DNA of 64,000 nucleotides from Heligmosomoides polygyrus polygyrus (GCA_947396885.1 OX377206.1:18099114-18163113), one strand, 5' to 3'. Counted from the first letter of the stretch, positions 32,583-43,732 are shown. The notes: generated by a model not told the origin, from the sequence alone. Made by a program: numbers and translations.

Positions 32583-35366
32583 TGACCATCTCCTGTGTTG
32601 TAGCTAATATAAGGTCCATATCCAAAAACTCTAATGAACTACGCGTAGTCCTTCAGGACCAACGCACCGATGTCGTAGCTCTGCTGAAACCTGGTTGAGT
32701 CCTTCTACCGACCTGGCTCCCCTTTTTGGGGATTCAATTTCTCATTTCGAAGTCCTCAGGTGCGACCGTAACCGAAGAAAAGGTGGAGGTGTTGCGCTTT
32801 TTGTCCGAAAAATTTATTCGCCGGTCCTTATTTTCAAAGAGTCGGTGTCGACGGCATATGATTTAATCTGTGCCGATATTGGTACTGATAGAGAGTGCGT
32901 GAGGATCGTAGTAATATACCGGTCGCCTAGTTGTACTATGAGCATTACTGATCAAATGTTTAAAGCTCTCAGTGACTTACTCTCTTGTAATTGTCCGTGC
33001 TTGATTGCTGGCGATTTTAACCTGCCCGACATCGAGTGGGAAGCCGGAAGTAGCCTTAAGGCCACCTGCTCCGCATCTAGAGCATTCTTGATCAGCACAC
33101 ACTCTCTTCTGCAACTCGTCCATACTCCAACCCGGGGTAGCCATATTCTAGACCTTGTCCTGACTAATACAGACTCCCTAGTAGCTGATCTCAATGTAGG
33201 CCCACCATTGGGTACCAGCGACCACTCTTCTATTCAATTCCGGCTATCTATACCAAAAAAGTCTTCCCCATCCAGGGTTAGTTTCAACTTCAAAGAGCAA
33301 ACTATGAAGCAATACTCAGTCACTTAAAAGATGTTGACTGGTATGGCTCTCTGAACCTGATAACATCTGTAGATGAGAAATATGAGCTGTTTATTGCTAT
33401 TTTGAACCATACTATCCAAATGTTTGTACCTGTTCGAATAATTCATGATAATAGATATGACTTACCCCGACACCTTCGCAACGTCTCTCGGCTTCGCTCT
33501 AATGCTTGGTTTAATGCCAAAGCGAGTAGTTTGGCCGTTGACTGGGCAAGGTTCAAGGTCTTGAATCAGAAGTTTTCACGCGGTTTGAAGAAATTTCACT
33601 CTTGTGTGGAAAAGAAGATTATTAAAGGTGGTCGTAAGCCCATGTTTTATAAGTTGATTAATTCTAGATTAAATTCAAAGGGTACCATAGGGAGTCTCAT
33701 TGCCCCCAATGGAACTATTATAAGAACTGACATTGAAAAAGCTGAGCTGTTTTCTGAGGTTTTCTGCGGTTCCTTCCCTTCCGCTTCCACGCCTACTTCC
33801 CAGTCTTCTTACGATACATTGCCGAGTTTTCCACAGATGCACGACTCTGTTTGGTTCTATGAGGATGAGGTGCTTAACCTCATCCGAAAGTGCCCCCCTT
33901 CTCGCTCCGTCACCCCAGACGGTATCCCGCTATACTTTTTGAAAAGGGTAGCTTATATTATTGTTGGGCCCTTAACTTATGTTTTTAACTTGAGCTTCAT
34001 TAGAGCGGAGGTACCTAAAAGATGGAGGCATTCTTTCGTAACGCCTATTCCCAAAAAGCCTCCCCTCACCACCCCTTCAAATTTCAGACCAATTAGTATT
34101 AATTCCCTGTTTGCTCCCTTGTTTGAAAAGATTCTCAAGAAGCGTATTGTTGCCCATCTTGAAGCTTACTCGGTTATTTCGCCGAACCAACATGGTTTCC
34201 AAAAAGGAAAATCCACAATTACGGCAATGCTTCAAAATCTGAATAAGTGGACAGCTTCACTCGATAAAGGAAAAAATGTGGACGTCATTTATTTTGATTT
34301 TACCAAGGCGTTTGATAAAGTCCCGCATCCAGAGTTGATAGAGAAGCTCAGGATTGTTGGTGTCTACCCTCGCCTGGGTTGCTGCCTTTTTAAGAAACCG
34401 AACTTTCTCTGTCCGCATCAACGAACGCCTCTCCAAACCTCGAGCTATCATCAGTGGAGTTCCGCAGGGTGGTGTTTTATCACCTATCCTCTTCAATATC
34501 TATACATATGAGCTCGCCAACATAATTAGCGTCGAGGGGACTGAGTTCAGCGCTTTTGCCGACGACATGAAGATCTTTCGCACTGTAGATTCTGAAGAAG
34601 ACTTCACTGCTTTACAACTGGCCATTAACGCGCTGCAGTCCTGGTCTACTACTTGGAAACTACCGATCTCTAAAATCAAGACTAAAGTCCTACATTTGGG
34701 GAATGCCAATCCTAGGCATCAATACCATCTTGACGGTTTTCCAATCGAGGGGGTAGACGAAGTGACTGATTTGGGTTTTATAGTTACTAAGAATCTTAAC
34801 TTTGATAAGCACTGTGAGGTCATTGCAAATAAAGCTATGTTGATGGTCTCCAGCTGTTTAGGGCTTTGTCTACCAAAAGACCTGAGGTCCTCATCCAAGC
34901 CCATAAGTCCTACATAAGGCCACTCCTAGAGTACGGAACGCCAGTTTTCTCACCGTATAAGCGCTCAGTTATCGAGAAGTTAGAAAAGGTTCAAAATAGC
35001 TTTACAAGAAAGCTAATGATCCGAATGCTTGGTTTCATGTATGATCAAATTCCCTCAAGCACAGAACGAAATGCAAATCTCGGCTTACAAAAATTGTCAA
35101 CAAGAAGAAAGGCAAACGACTTGTTGCTGTTATACAAGATTTTCTTCGGTAAATCCGGAGTCAAGCTGGAGGACTTCTACTCAGTGAGAAATTCTTCTAC
35201 CAGAGGGGGAGTCAGGAAGGTACAGGTTAATACCGCAAGACACAACTGTCGCCGGTATTTCTTCGTCAATAGGACACTGCCTCTATTCGAAAAGCTCTTA
35301 AAAAATTCTTCTGCTATCCTTAGCTACAACAAGTTTAGGAATCACGTACTTTCTTTGCCCGAATGA
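32583..35366 (+). pseudogene. CR1-like ORF2 (endonuclease plus reverse transcriptase), frame-broken
   Basis: Reads SCVVANIRSISKNSNELRVV and DVVAL, then a frameshift near 32686 into ETWLSPSTDLAPLFGD. The endonuclease runs on with CPCLIAGDFNLPDIEW and LGTSDHSSIQFRL (catalytic Asp/Asn and SDH present). A second frameshift near 33292 leads to the RT: SVTPDGIPLYFLKRV, PIPKKPPLTTPSNFRPISIN, NQHGFQKGKSTITAMLQNL and the A block YFDFTKAFDKVPHPELIEKL. A third, near 34365, leads to ISGVPQGGVLSPILFNIYTY and the active-site FADDMKIF. A fourth, near 34870, leads to the C-terminal YIRPLLEYGTPVFSPYKRS and stop at 35364. Both RT active-site blocks are intact, so inactivation is through frameshifts. Present only at this locus; copy B lost it. 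Confidence 0.88.
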
Positions 35367-35514
35367 TACCTTATGCCGTTCTCGTTCTTGCGCAGGCCTC
35401 ATTTTTCTTTCTTTTTTTTTAAATGATTTTCTTCTTCGTACGTGTTATTGCTGTTTACTGTTAGTTTTATTCCATTTAACATAAGTGTAGGCTTATGTAA
35501 TAAATATATATACG

Positions 35515-35750
35515 GGATGTCGTAGAGGCAACTTGAATGAGTATTTGGCCTACAGAATGACTAGTGGTGGTCTTCCGATGAACAAGTCAGAGCGTATCGT
35601 CTTTATGTACGTAGGTCTGGTATCATTTCACCGACCCCGGAGGAGTAAAAGACTCTGTTTGCTTAGGGTAGAAATCTGAACCAGGAGCATGGCGGCTAGT
35701 GCACGCAACAGCCTGTACCGCTTCCAACTTCGCTACCACGCGCCGTTATC
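35515..35750. repeat. Dispersed repeat, member 1
   Basis: Shares an interrupted alignment with 41715-41960, for example tcgtagaggcaacttgaatg against tcgtggaggtgatttgaatg, gtatttggc, ttaccgacccc-like accgacccc and gcgctac-like ends. Sits just after the CR1 tail. The second member is inside the hAT-like element at 40821. Origin unknown. Confidence 0.6.
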
Positions 35751-36470
35751 GTTTGCATCACGAATATTCTTAGGCGTATCTCAAAATGCAAAAACGGAGA
35801 TATTTGGTGCTCTATTCAATACTATTGTGTCATGCGCGCTCAGACGTTTGTTGCATCACTTGTGAAACGCCGCTGTGGCCGATTTGGCCAGTGGCAAACT
35901 ATATTCTTTAGTTAAAACAATAACATGTTGCGATTTTTCCTTAGAACAACAGCTCCTGCCAAACAGTTGATTCACAGGCAAGGCAAATGCTAGCTAAAAG
36001 AAAGGGAACTTTATGGTTGAGCCTTCTGCCTGTACACCATACATAAGTAGTTGGATTTTAAGACAGCTTTTGAATCAACGATTTATTTAGACTTTCCTAA
36101 AACATGCCAGCAATCATAATAACTCAGTTGACTTAAAGATGTCTAGATGGTTAGAAAAGTGATCAGCTTAGGCTTAAATATTGGATTTTTGTAAACACCG
36201 TTCGCAGAAAAACCATGAAAAATGTAGTTGCGCTAGGCGTTAAGTACATACGATTTGTGGTTCACGATTTACGATTTACTAAATTTCGGACTTCGTTTAC
36301 GCCCACCCATGCTGTCGGTCGATACTTGACGGTTCATTTCCTAAGAGTTGTCCAACTCTTATTAAATCTACTCCACTCTCAAAAACGACAATGTGATTTA
36401 CCAAGTCATGATGTGATTCTTGTGCAGGACATCATTTCGGTGTGCGCCGAAGTAAAGCAAGCTTGAGTGA

Positions 36471-36918
36471 TTAAGCCGACGTCTTACCCATTGGGGGGGG
36501 GGGAGCTTTGCTTTCACTTCCTTCTGGGTGCGAGGGCGAGAACCAGAATTGCTTCTCCGAGCTCTTACACCATGAAGAAACCATAACAAAAACGAATCCA
36601 GTTACAATACATGGTGCAAGTTCTAGAAAAGACACGAATCCAAGCACTAGCGCCCATACTGTAGGGAGAGTTGGTAACGTACTTCCAACAAGTAGGCCTA
36701 CCTTTACAAAGTCCTGGACTTCCTTGTAACAACGTCTGCAAGCCATATTGAGAATGCGACGGCACTTCACTCCGCTGTAAAACACACAATGAATAAAAAC
36801 AAGTATAGCTAAACGCTATGGAAAGCAACGCAGAAAATGGCATGTCAGGCAAGTTCATGCAAGTAAAGCATAAAATATGAGCTGCGACGTACCACACACC
36901 ACATTGCTCCTCATCCAT
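36471..36918 (-). CDS. Predicted two-exon small cysteine-rich membrane protein (109 aa)
   Basis: Exon 1 is 36918-36893 (ATG in GAAATGG) and exon 2 is 36774-36471. The 118-nt intron starts GTACGT and ends TTTTACAG, and splicing joins TG/C in frame to give 110 codons with stop. A further acceptor, cttattttag, lies 21 nt before the ATG, as expected for spliced-leader trans-splicing in nematodes. The product starts MDEEQCGVCGVKCRRILNMA, with five cysteines in the first ~25 residues, then a long hydrophobic region (about residues 34-77, VWALVLGFVSFLELAPCIVT in its middle), likely two membrane passes, and a hydrophilic Ser/Pro tail. No family recognised. It lies between the CR1 element and copy C and has no second copy here. 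This is the best candidate for an intact host gene, but it rests only on splice logic. Confidence 0.45.
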
Positions 36919-37637
36919 TTCAGTGGCTTGTAAAGGACTCTAAAATAAGTGGTATCAAACTAAAATACAATGACCCCATTTTGCAGGAAGCGGTTGATTC
37001 ATGGCTAAAATCGCAGAAACTTCTTGGCACACCGGCTGCACTATACGAGCAAAAATCGGGGGAACAGGTGGTGGAACATACATACAAGACAGAACGAACT
37101 GCTTCAGTTAGGATTGGTCCCGTCTTGCACCTTTTTGTGTATTGTGACGGGCACTACCCTCAGTTAATCGCCTATCATACGCTCGTCCTGCTAATTTTCC
37201 CCATCAGCCTAAGGAAGACTATTACCACATGGCTGTACTCTGACAGACGCCGACGAGTGTGGTAATTCGGTAGCGGTGATCGCTCGTTAGAAGTCGCGAC
37301 AGCAGTTTGCTACAGTGTTGTCAATATGGCTGCAAGCATTGCATAATTTGAGTGAATCTTCTCTGAGCAACGATTCCACACGAGATCTAAAGGTGTAGCG
37401 GACAGCTTTGCTGTCCCACAGCGAGCAGCCACGTTCTCTCGTCGTGCTGGCTGCCGGGTGGACCCCCTTCCCAGATCTGCAACCTACCAACTTAATCAAC
37501 CTCTCGTTTTGACATCGACAATGCGGGTTCTGGGCAAGAAGACACCTGATGTCAGCTACAGTAAGTAAGCGTAGGCCTTATAGATGAGACATGTCGAAAC
37601 CAGATTCCCTTTGCGATGATCAGGCGTCAGCAATATA

Positions 37638-38484
37638 CAGTGCGTTTCAAGACTATGTATCCATCTCATATTTGCGCATGTCTCGACTCGCGTTTATTTC
37701 TGCGGTCCCCCCACTAGTTCCTCTAGATTTCTTGCAGAAGGAAATAGGTAGGCACTCACTTTCAAAAAGCCCTGAGCCTTGTGTTTTTCTAACCGCTCCA
37801 CACAACTTTTACGTGGCGCACATAACTAGATTTGTAAGTAGTTAAATTGTCATGAAGCTTAGTCCTCCGTCATGTCGCATGGACAGCATCGAGTGTTGGG
37901 GTGTGCTGCAGTCTAGCCTTCTGCTCTTCATGAGAGGCAGAAGGTGCCAGACACATGTTCTGCAGGCCATCGCTGCAGTCCATGTGTTCAGGTTCCAGGT
38001 CGACCAAAGATTGGCTTCACCGTCACAACCTTCAAGTAGCGGAATAGTCGGCTCGTCTCCAGACGGAGAACATGTGGGGACTGTCGGCTCAGCGAGCCTA
38101 ATAACCACCAGTTCAATGACGTGTCGGCGATTTTGACTGCTTGGCACACTATCGAAGACAAAATCATCCAGAACCTTGTCAACGGCATGCATAGTAGGAT
38201 GTATGATGTTATAAGAAGTAATGGCAGTCCGATCGACTTTCCAATTTAATAAAAAATTTGCTTTTCGCAAGTGGATACGTACTTTTGAAACACCCAAACA
38301 CCCAATTTTCTTTTTAAGAAAGTCTGATACTCGTGTGAGGCGACCAAATTTTTTTTTTGAAAGTGAGCGCCTACCTATTTTCGGCTGCGAGGGATCTAGT
38401 GGAACTAGTGCGGGCCTGCTGAAATGAACACGAAACCAGATATGGGCAACTTATGAGGTGGATACATACTTTAGAAACGCTCTG
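37638..38484. mobile_element. Tc1/mariner-type non-autonomous element (847 bp)
   Basis: Ends read cagtgcgtttcaagactatg at 37638 and, inverted, cagagcgtttctaaagtatg at 38484; the arms match over about 33 bases through tatccayctcata. It is flanked by TA on both sides (37636-37637 and 38485-38486), and the uninterrupted site in copies A and B has a single TA (caatatattcac), so it inserted at TA as Tc1/mariner elements do. No transposase with a DDE/D pattern was found; the 151-residue minus ORF at 37842-38297 resembles nothing I recognise. Confidence 0.85.
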
Positions 38485-38666
38485 TATTCACATAGATTAA
38501 AATCAGCGTATCTAACTTCCCGCCATTTCTATCTCTGATACTACCCTCTTACCAACTGTCAATCTGGAAGTTTCACTCCGATCAAACAAATCGAGCCTTG
38601 TGTAGTTTGGTGCAGGAGTCTACCCTCATTTTCCTTATAAAATCCTACAAATTGGTCAGAAACATA

Positions 38667-39041
38667 GGCGCTATGGTAGTTGGGGGGGGGGGGTCGCCTT
38701 ATAAAAAGCGTCAATAACACGAAAAAAGAAACGATGACACACTATTAGCAAAGAAGGCAAAAAACAATACTATAGTTACATACATATGTTCTGACGCGGA
38801 GTAGAGCAGATTTAGGAAGTGAAAGGGACTCCAGGGTGTGGCTCGAGTGACGCACCCGCGTTAAAATTGCCTCCATCCTGGAGTTCCTCCCTTGCCAAAA
38901 GCAGAAGCAAATAAAACACGGATCTGTAATCAAAAAGTGGAGATAACACTGCATTTACATTCGCTGTATGTAGCTACTCGCCACGACTGCCCACTGCGGC
39001 ATGCTAAGGTACCCCCCCCCCCCTCCAACTACCATAGCGCC
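38667..39041. mobile_element. hAT-type MITE (375 bp)
   Basis: Terminal inverted repeats ggcgctatggtagttgg at 38667 and ccaactaccatagcgcc ending at 39041, each followed inward by a G/C run. Flanked by the 8-bp duplication gaaacata (38659-38666 and 39042-39049), which occurs once at the empty site in copies A and B. Eight-base duplications point to a hAT transposase acting in trans. A related fragment lies at 42921-43119. Confidence 0.88.
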
Positions 39042-39100
39042 GAAACATATTCAAATGAAGACGTTAGGTCTGAAAACATATACATAGCAGCTGTTAAAGG

Positions 39101-39349
39101 TTATCTAAGCCTGTTTTCACTAGAGTGAACTTGCCAGGTGTGGAAGAAATGAATGTGACCCCCCCCCCCCTTCCCAAACTTGCACCGAGCATAATTTGAG
39201 ATGGGATTTTCGAGCATTTCTATTACATGCTGCTCATTAAACCTCATGGAACTGGCGACAAGTGGTACGAAAAACAAGACAAGCAGTTCAATATAAATAG
39301 CTGTGCAAGCGACCGAAACCGAACAAGAAAAGTCTATGAAACAGAACAT
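39101..39349 (-). CDS. Small membrane-type ORF, copy C (82 aa)
   Basis: Starts MFCFIDFSCSVSVACTAIYI and continues through a hydrophobic stretch (ELLVLFFVPLVASSM) in the same frame as the 52-residue ORF of copy A, but the stop of A is a Tyr codon here, so the frame runs on to HTWQVHSSENRLR. The frame is also open upstream to the acceptor ttttcgtttcag (GSPQAVLQQVLLTPSG). A run of C's on the plus strand gives a GKGGGGH patch, possibly unstable. Could be an exon remnant. Confidence 0.28.
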   Translation of the reverse strand: MFCFIDFSCSVSVACTAIYIELLVLFFVPLVASSMRFNEQHVIEMLENPISNYARCKFGKGGGGHIHFFHTWQVHSSENRLR

Positions 39350-39490
39350 ACCACTTGGAGTCAGTAACACTTGTTGAAGAACAGCCTGAGGGGATCCCTG
39401 AAACGAAAAGTCTGAAGTCTGACACAGTAAACTGTGGATTCAAATGTTGAACAACCTGGCATGATTCGATAATACGCAAGTCATTTAGTC

Positions 39491-40812
39491 AGTCATCGAA
39501 GTTTAAAAGCAAACGTTGGCTTACTATAAAAAACGCGAACTACCCTGACAGGTTAGAGCTGTCAGAGTAAGACAGGGCGCAAATGCTTAGAGGGAAGGGG
39601 GTCAGCATATGAAGCAGCCCTATACGAGCTTCTGTGATACAAGAAATTAGAAACTTTTTTACAGCACTGGTGAACATGAAAGAGAGAAAGAGCTATGAAG
39701 GAGAGCAGGGCAAGCAACTTGTGTAACTCCGGAGGGAAAATGACGCCAAGCGATTTGAAAATTCGCGGCACCATGAGAGGCGCTTTCGTGCTAACTGTTC
39801 CAATCGTTGCAGGACCGCAAAATTTTTCTATTCATTCCGACCAATGGTCGGCGAATTTTGGGGATCACGTAGTCTAAAGGAGAAGCTAAAAGACTTCGAA
39901 AGAGGTATCTTAACAAGGCGATCCTTCTGTAGTGTGGTTTGTAGAGTCGCCTGACTTACCTCCACTCTTTAACACGCTAAGCACGCCCTGCTGCAAAAAG
40001 GTAAAAGAAAATACGGACGAAGTAACGAGAACCTAGATGCATCAGCGAGTTATAGAGGTGTACGCGGTTCCATAAGGTCACCTTGTAATGCAGCCCCACA
40101 TTGAACATAGGGTCACCATGTTTTGAAAAGCTATGGCTTTGATGCCGTTATTCAACATTTTTATGCAGATTTAGTGTGCTCTCCACCTCTGCTCAGTTGC
40201 GTAGGACCGGCTCTAACTTTGTAAACCGATGTCCACTTGCTCTCTGAAAACAGCGTATAATCACCGAATGTGTACCCCTCGTTACAACGAATTCAGCGAT
40301 GATCTAGTCAGTAACAGGATAACGTTTGCACGTATGCAAGAGGAGACGGTGGGGAGGGATGAGGGAGGGTGGGGGGGGGGGGGGGGGGAGGACACTTCAA
40401 CGTCTCTCAATACCACACTTACGATCCATGGTATCCGCTGCAGATATCGAATAGATTTTCAATCAACATCCGATGCTGCATCATGGAAGCGGTGCCAAAA
40501 CGAAATATGGCATAGTTCCGGATGCGATCCATTCGCCTGATGCTGGCACTCCAACGTAGCACGTTGGCCTCCTAGTTATTGCCAATTGCGTAAGAACCAC
40601 CTACACCTGCGAGATAACAAACCTTGGCCAAAGATGATGAAGTCCTATTGGTGTTTAAACGGTTAAAATGAGCATAGTGAACACGAATATGTAAAAAACC
40701 GCCCAAAATTCATCCCGTGTTCATCTGCAGTTTTCCTCGTGTCGTTACACTTACGAAGGGAGCCGACATCGCTCACAAGCAGATTCGCCGATACTGTAGC
40801 TGGATCGGCACC
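39491..40812. other. Unassigned sequence
   Basis: No gene or element ends recognised. A long G run occurs at about 40370-40389. Short ORFs here show no domain. Confidence 0.4.
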
Positions 40813-40820
40813 CTGCGCAC

Positions 40821-42248
40821 CAGGGGTGCACACAAAATTCTGTGCGTTAAATTTTTTTAACGAAATTTTTTAACGGAAAATTTTCGTTAAATTTCGTTAA
40901 AGTACAATTAGCTGCAAAACATTATTTCAAATGAAAAAGGGAAAAGGAAAACCTTATGTGTTTCAACTTCAAGAGGCCAACAGCTAAAGTTCAACGAATG
41001 GAGTGTAAAACTGCAATGTAAAATAAACACTTCAACATCGACGAACGCAGAAAGATAAACAAGCCTTCAGCAACAAATTATCAACATGGTGTGGAACAAG
41101 AACAGGTATGGAATTATCATTCAAGATGACCATCGACAAGGTGTCTCAAAATGTGCGAACAGGCAGGTACCCAGAGTTCCCCCTTTCCTAGTTCTTTGCG
41201 AAGCCGTTTTGTGTGAGTGTTTTACGAATATATAGAACTTTGATACAGGTACCAGCCCCTTAAGCACAGAAAGAATCAATAAAAATACAATTAAAAGCCT
41301 GCCAGTGGAAGGAATGTCAGTCCGCTATCGAACACACGATTTTCGAGTGCCTGGTGCGCGGAACCTATCTATTTTTTGCAAACGTCGGGACCCCGACATG
41401 GCATCGTTTTTTGGAATAGCTCTTCTAATTTTTGTTATCAGCGTTTTAAACAATTTTCTAAAATTGTTTAAAATACGTCTAGCGGCCGACAACATTCTCT
41501 CCGTCTCGACTGTTCCATGTGGTGGGCAAAAATATTCTGGGATAAGCAGCGCCAGGTGAGGATAGGCATATCCTGCGACGAGGTTGGATCTTTGTGGAAT
41601 CGTTGACGTGCTTGGGGGCTCGGTGAAGAAATTTCTAGCTCCAAAATAGATTAAAGCTAAGGATCAAGGAGAGCGTCACTCAGTCCCTTTTGGGATGCGC
41701 CAAGCATTCTATTATACTTCTTCGGCATATCGTGGAGGTGATTTGAATGCGTATTTGGCGGCCATACGATGATTTGCAGTTGCCTCCCGATGAAGAAGTT
41801 AGCGATCTATCCTCCCCAAAACAAACCAGCCTGGTACCAATTTACCGACCCCAGAGGGATCGAAGGCTTGGTTGACCTGAGCGGGAAATGCCCAAAAAAG
41901 GGCCAGAAAACTGGTACAGGGTGCACGTGATTGCTGGCACCTCATCCAACTGCGCTACACACGCTTACAAAATGCATTATTTCCAAAATTCAAAACATTC
42001 ATGAAAACATTAAAATATCCCTTCTGATTTCAATAATTTCTTCAGGAACAGTCCTAGTCGGGAGGATGAGACCTGCAACATTATAAAATACTAAGGGTAA
42101 ATGTGATAAACCCACTGAGAAAAAAGTCCGTTAAAAATTCTGTTAAATTTCTAAAAATTTCCGTTAAGCCGTTAAGCCAGATTTTAACGAAAAATGCCGT
42201 TAATTCGTTAAATCCGTTAAATCGCTAACCGTTAAATGTGCACCCCTG
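40821..42248. mobile_element. hAT-like non-autonomous element (1,428 bp)
   Basis: Terminal inverted repeats caggggtgcaca / tgtgcacccctg (12 bp perfect) flanked by the 8-bp duplication ctgcgcac (40813-40820 and 42249-42256). Both subterminal regions are full of ttaacg/cgttaa motifs, likely transposase-binding clusters. The interior has an ORF without known domain (41305-41559 plus), a 13-bp perfect hairpin (ttttaaacaattt, about 41444) and the dispersed repeat at 41715-41960. No transposase, so probably mobilised in trans. Confidence 0.87.
41715..41960. repeat. Dispersed repeat, member 2, inside the hAT-like element
   Basis: Aligns with 35515-35750 (see there) with many substitutions and small indels. 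Being inside a transposon could explain its dispersal, or it may have been an insertion into the element. Confidence 0.6.
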
Positions 42249-42256
42249 CTGCGCAC

Positions 42257-42920
42257 TCATGTTTCAGGACTACGTGAGGCGTGCCTAAAATGGGCGGAGT
42301 ATTCTCGTGCTTCGCCTCGGATCTGCGACGCCTGCAGTGAAGTCTCATCCTTTAGTTAGCTACATCTGAAGACAACCACTGAAATTGTGGTGTCGACGGC
42401 TAAGTCATTGAAAAAATTTCCGATTTCCGAATATATCCTCGTTTTTTTTTCCTTCCGCACTCTTAAGTGGACATTTGAACGTATGTACCTCTACACTGTT
42501 TACCTTTGAATTTTGTCGCAGGATGACTGAGCCATATTTAATGAGGGCGCACTACTGTACTCGCGTCTAAAGCTACATGGTAGTGACGAGTTTTCCGGGC
42601 GGGGATGGACGAGTTTTCGCACAGTATAAAGGCGATCGTTGCGGGACCCAAGTGCTCCAATCAATCATCAAGAAACCAGCGGGCGTTTGCCAACCTTCAT
42701 TTCGCTAGGGGGTGCTATTTGGTATCACTAACGCGCAATTCTTATGGGTAGGCTTCTGTACTCAGCAGGAATCTATGGAAGTTGCATTGAAAAGGAGACG
42801 AATGCTAGGAATGAGCATAACTACAATACGAGCATGTGGAGCTGGAAGGAACAGAAAACCTTCAATTCCCTAAAAATATTTGCAAACGTCTGCACTGTTG
42901 GGATGTTTGAACGACTTTCT
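42257..42920. other. Unassigned sequence between the hAT-like element and the MITE fragment
   Basis: No ORF, hairpin or repeat of note. A TATA-like gtataaagg at about 42623 has no gene behind it. Confidence 0.4.
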
Positions 42921-43119
42921 TAGTCTGGGTGACGCACCCATGTTAAAATTGCCTACACCTGGAGTTCCCTCCCTCGCCCAATACGGAAGCAGACAAAATA
43001 CGGGCCTGTAATTGAAAATAGGAGTTAAGACTGCATTTACATTCGCTGTATGTAGCTACTCGCCACTCCTGCACCCCACGGTATGCTATGGTGATCCCTC
43101 CCCTAACTGCCATAGCGCC
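42921..43119. mobile_element. Truncated relative of the 375-bp hAT-type MITE
   Basis: Aligns with the right half of 38667-39041: gtgacgcaccc, gttaaaattgcct, ctggagttcc, actgcatttacattcgctgt, atgtagctactcgcca and the end ccatagcgcc. The left end is missing. The ORF at 43012-43230 runs across it and is not called. Confidence 0.75.
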
Positions 43120-43732
43120 CGAACTATTTTTAACCGTGGCCCATCGATTCTCTCGGCTCGAAGAGCGCAGAACCTAGCCGCGAACTCCCCTGAGCGAAGA
43201 AAGCAGCCTCCATACGAGCAGCTTGCATGACATACCATCGAGTCCTTTCCCTAGCCTTGTTCTGCGATTGAACAATGGACATCTCACCCGACGCCTAAGG
43301 TCACGGTGAGCCGGCCCTGATATCCGCCGTTTATAATCCTGTTGTCATATCTTCCTCAGTTGATTGTTCTGTTAAACATATTTAACTAGTCTTAATAACT
43401 CTAGGCCATGCACTGTATATCTTGGATATAAGTTTCACGATAATATCTCGAGTTCAACGTTCCTTCAGAAGTGAAACGGGTAAATGGACACGGAAAAAGT
43501 TTAACTTCCTTGGTATGTGACATTTTGCTCATCTAAGTCATATCAACGCCTTGGTCTGTTTTAAACTGGATAGGCTGCCTTTCATGCCTTCCTACAATCA
43601 AGATGCCAGTAGGAAACATGCTGACGAGGTCCAACGCGAAAATTGCGGCATGGTGACAGATCTGGCAACGTGCCAAGCGCCGCCGCGCGCGACCGCTGTC
43701 GCTCCCGGTTTTGTATCCTTAAATGCGGTCTT
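43120..43732. other. Unassigned sequence left of duplication copy B
   Basis: No recognised gene. It borders the point where similarity to copy A starts (aaacaagg at 43733). Confidence 0.4.

Larger units (their letters stand above)
31640..35515 (+). mobile_element. CR1/jockey-like non-LTR retrotransposon, copy A, inactive
   Basis: Contains ORF1 (31742-32562) and ORF2 (about 32583-35366, endonuclease plus reverse transcriptase), followed by a T-rich 3' region and an AT-rich tail (aataaatatatata near 35500). The order matches two-ORF non-LTR elements of the CR1/jockey group. The 5' limit is uncertain and no target-site duplication was found. Its first part (to 32542) lies in the segmental duplication; copy B keeps only 60673-61576. 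Frameshifts in both ORFs make it inactive. Confidence 0.85.
37405..39490 (+). repeat. Diverged third copy (C) of the left end of the segmental duplication
   Basis: Aligns with 16370-17225 of copy A: cgtcgtgctg then ggtggaccc and cttcccagatct, ctcgtttt-gacatcgaca, gacatgtcgaaaccagat, aaaatcagcgtatctaactt, agtgaacttgccaggtgtgg and cgataatacgcaag. Much more diverged than A is from B, so it is an older copy. It is split by two insertions, at 37638-38484 and 38667-39041; removing them restores the alignment. Confidence 0.85.

Noticed and set aside
36981..37265. 94-residue plus-strand ORF preceded by ttttgcag (EAVDSWLKSQKLL...)
   Set aside because: Looks exon-like and faintly like a transposase tail, but no catalytic residues, family or second exon could be supported.
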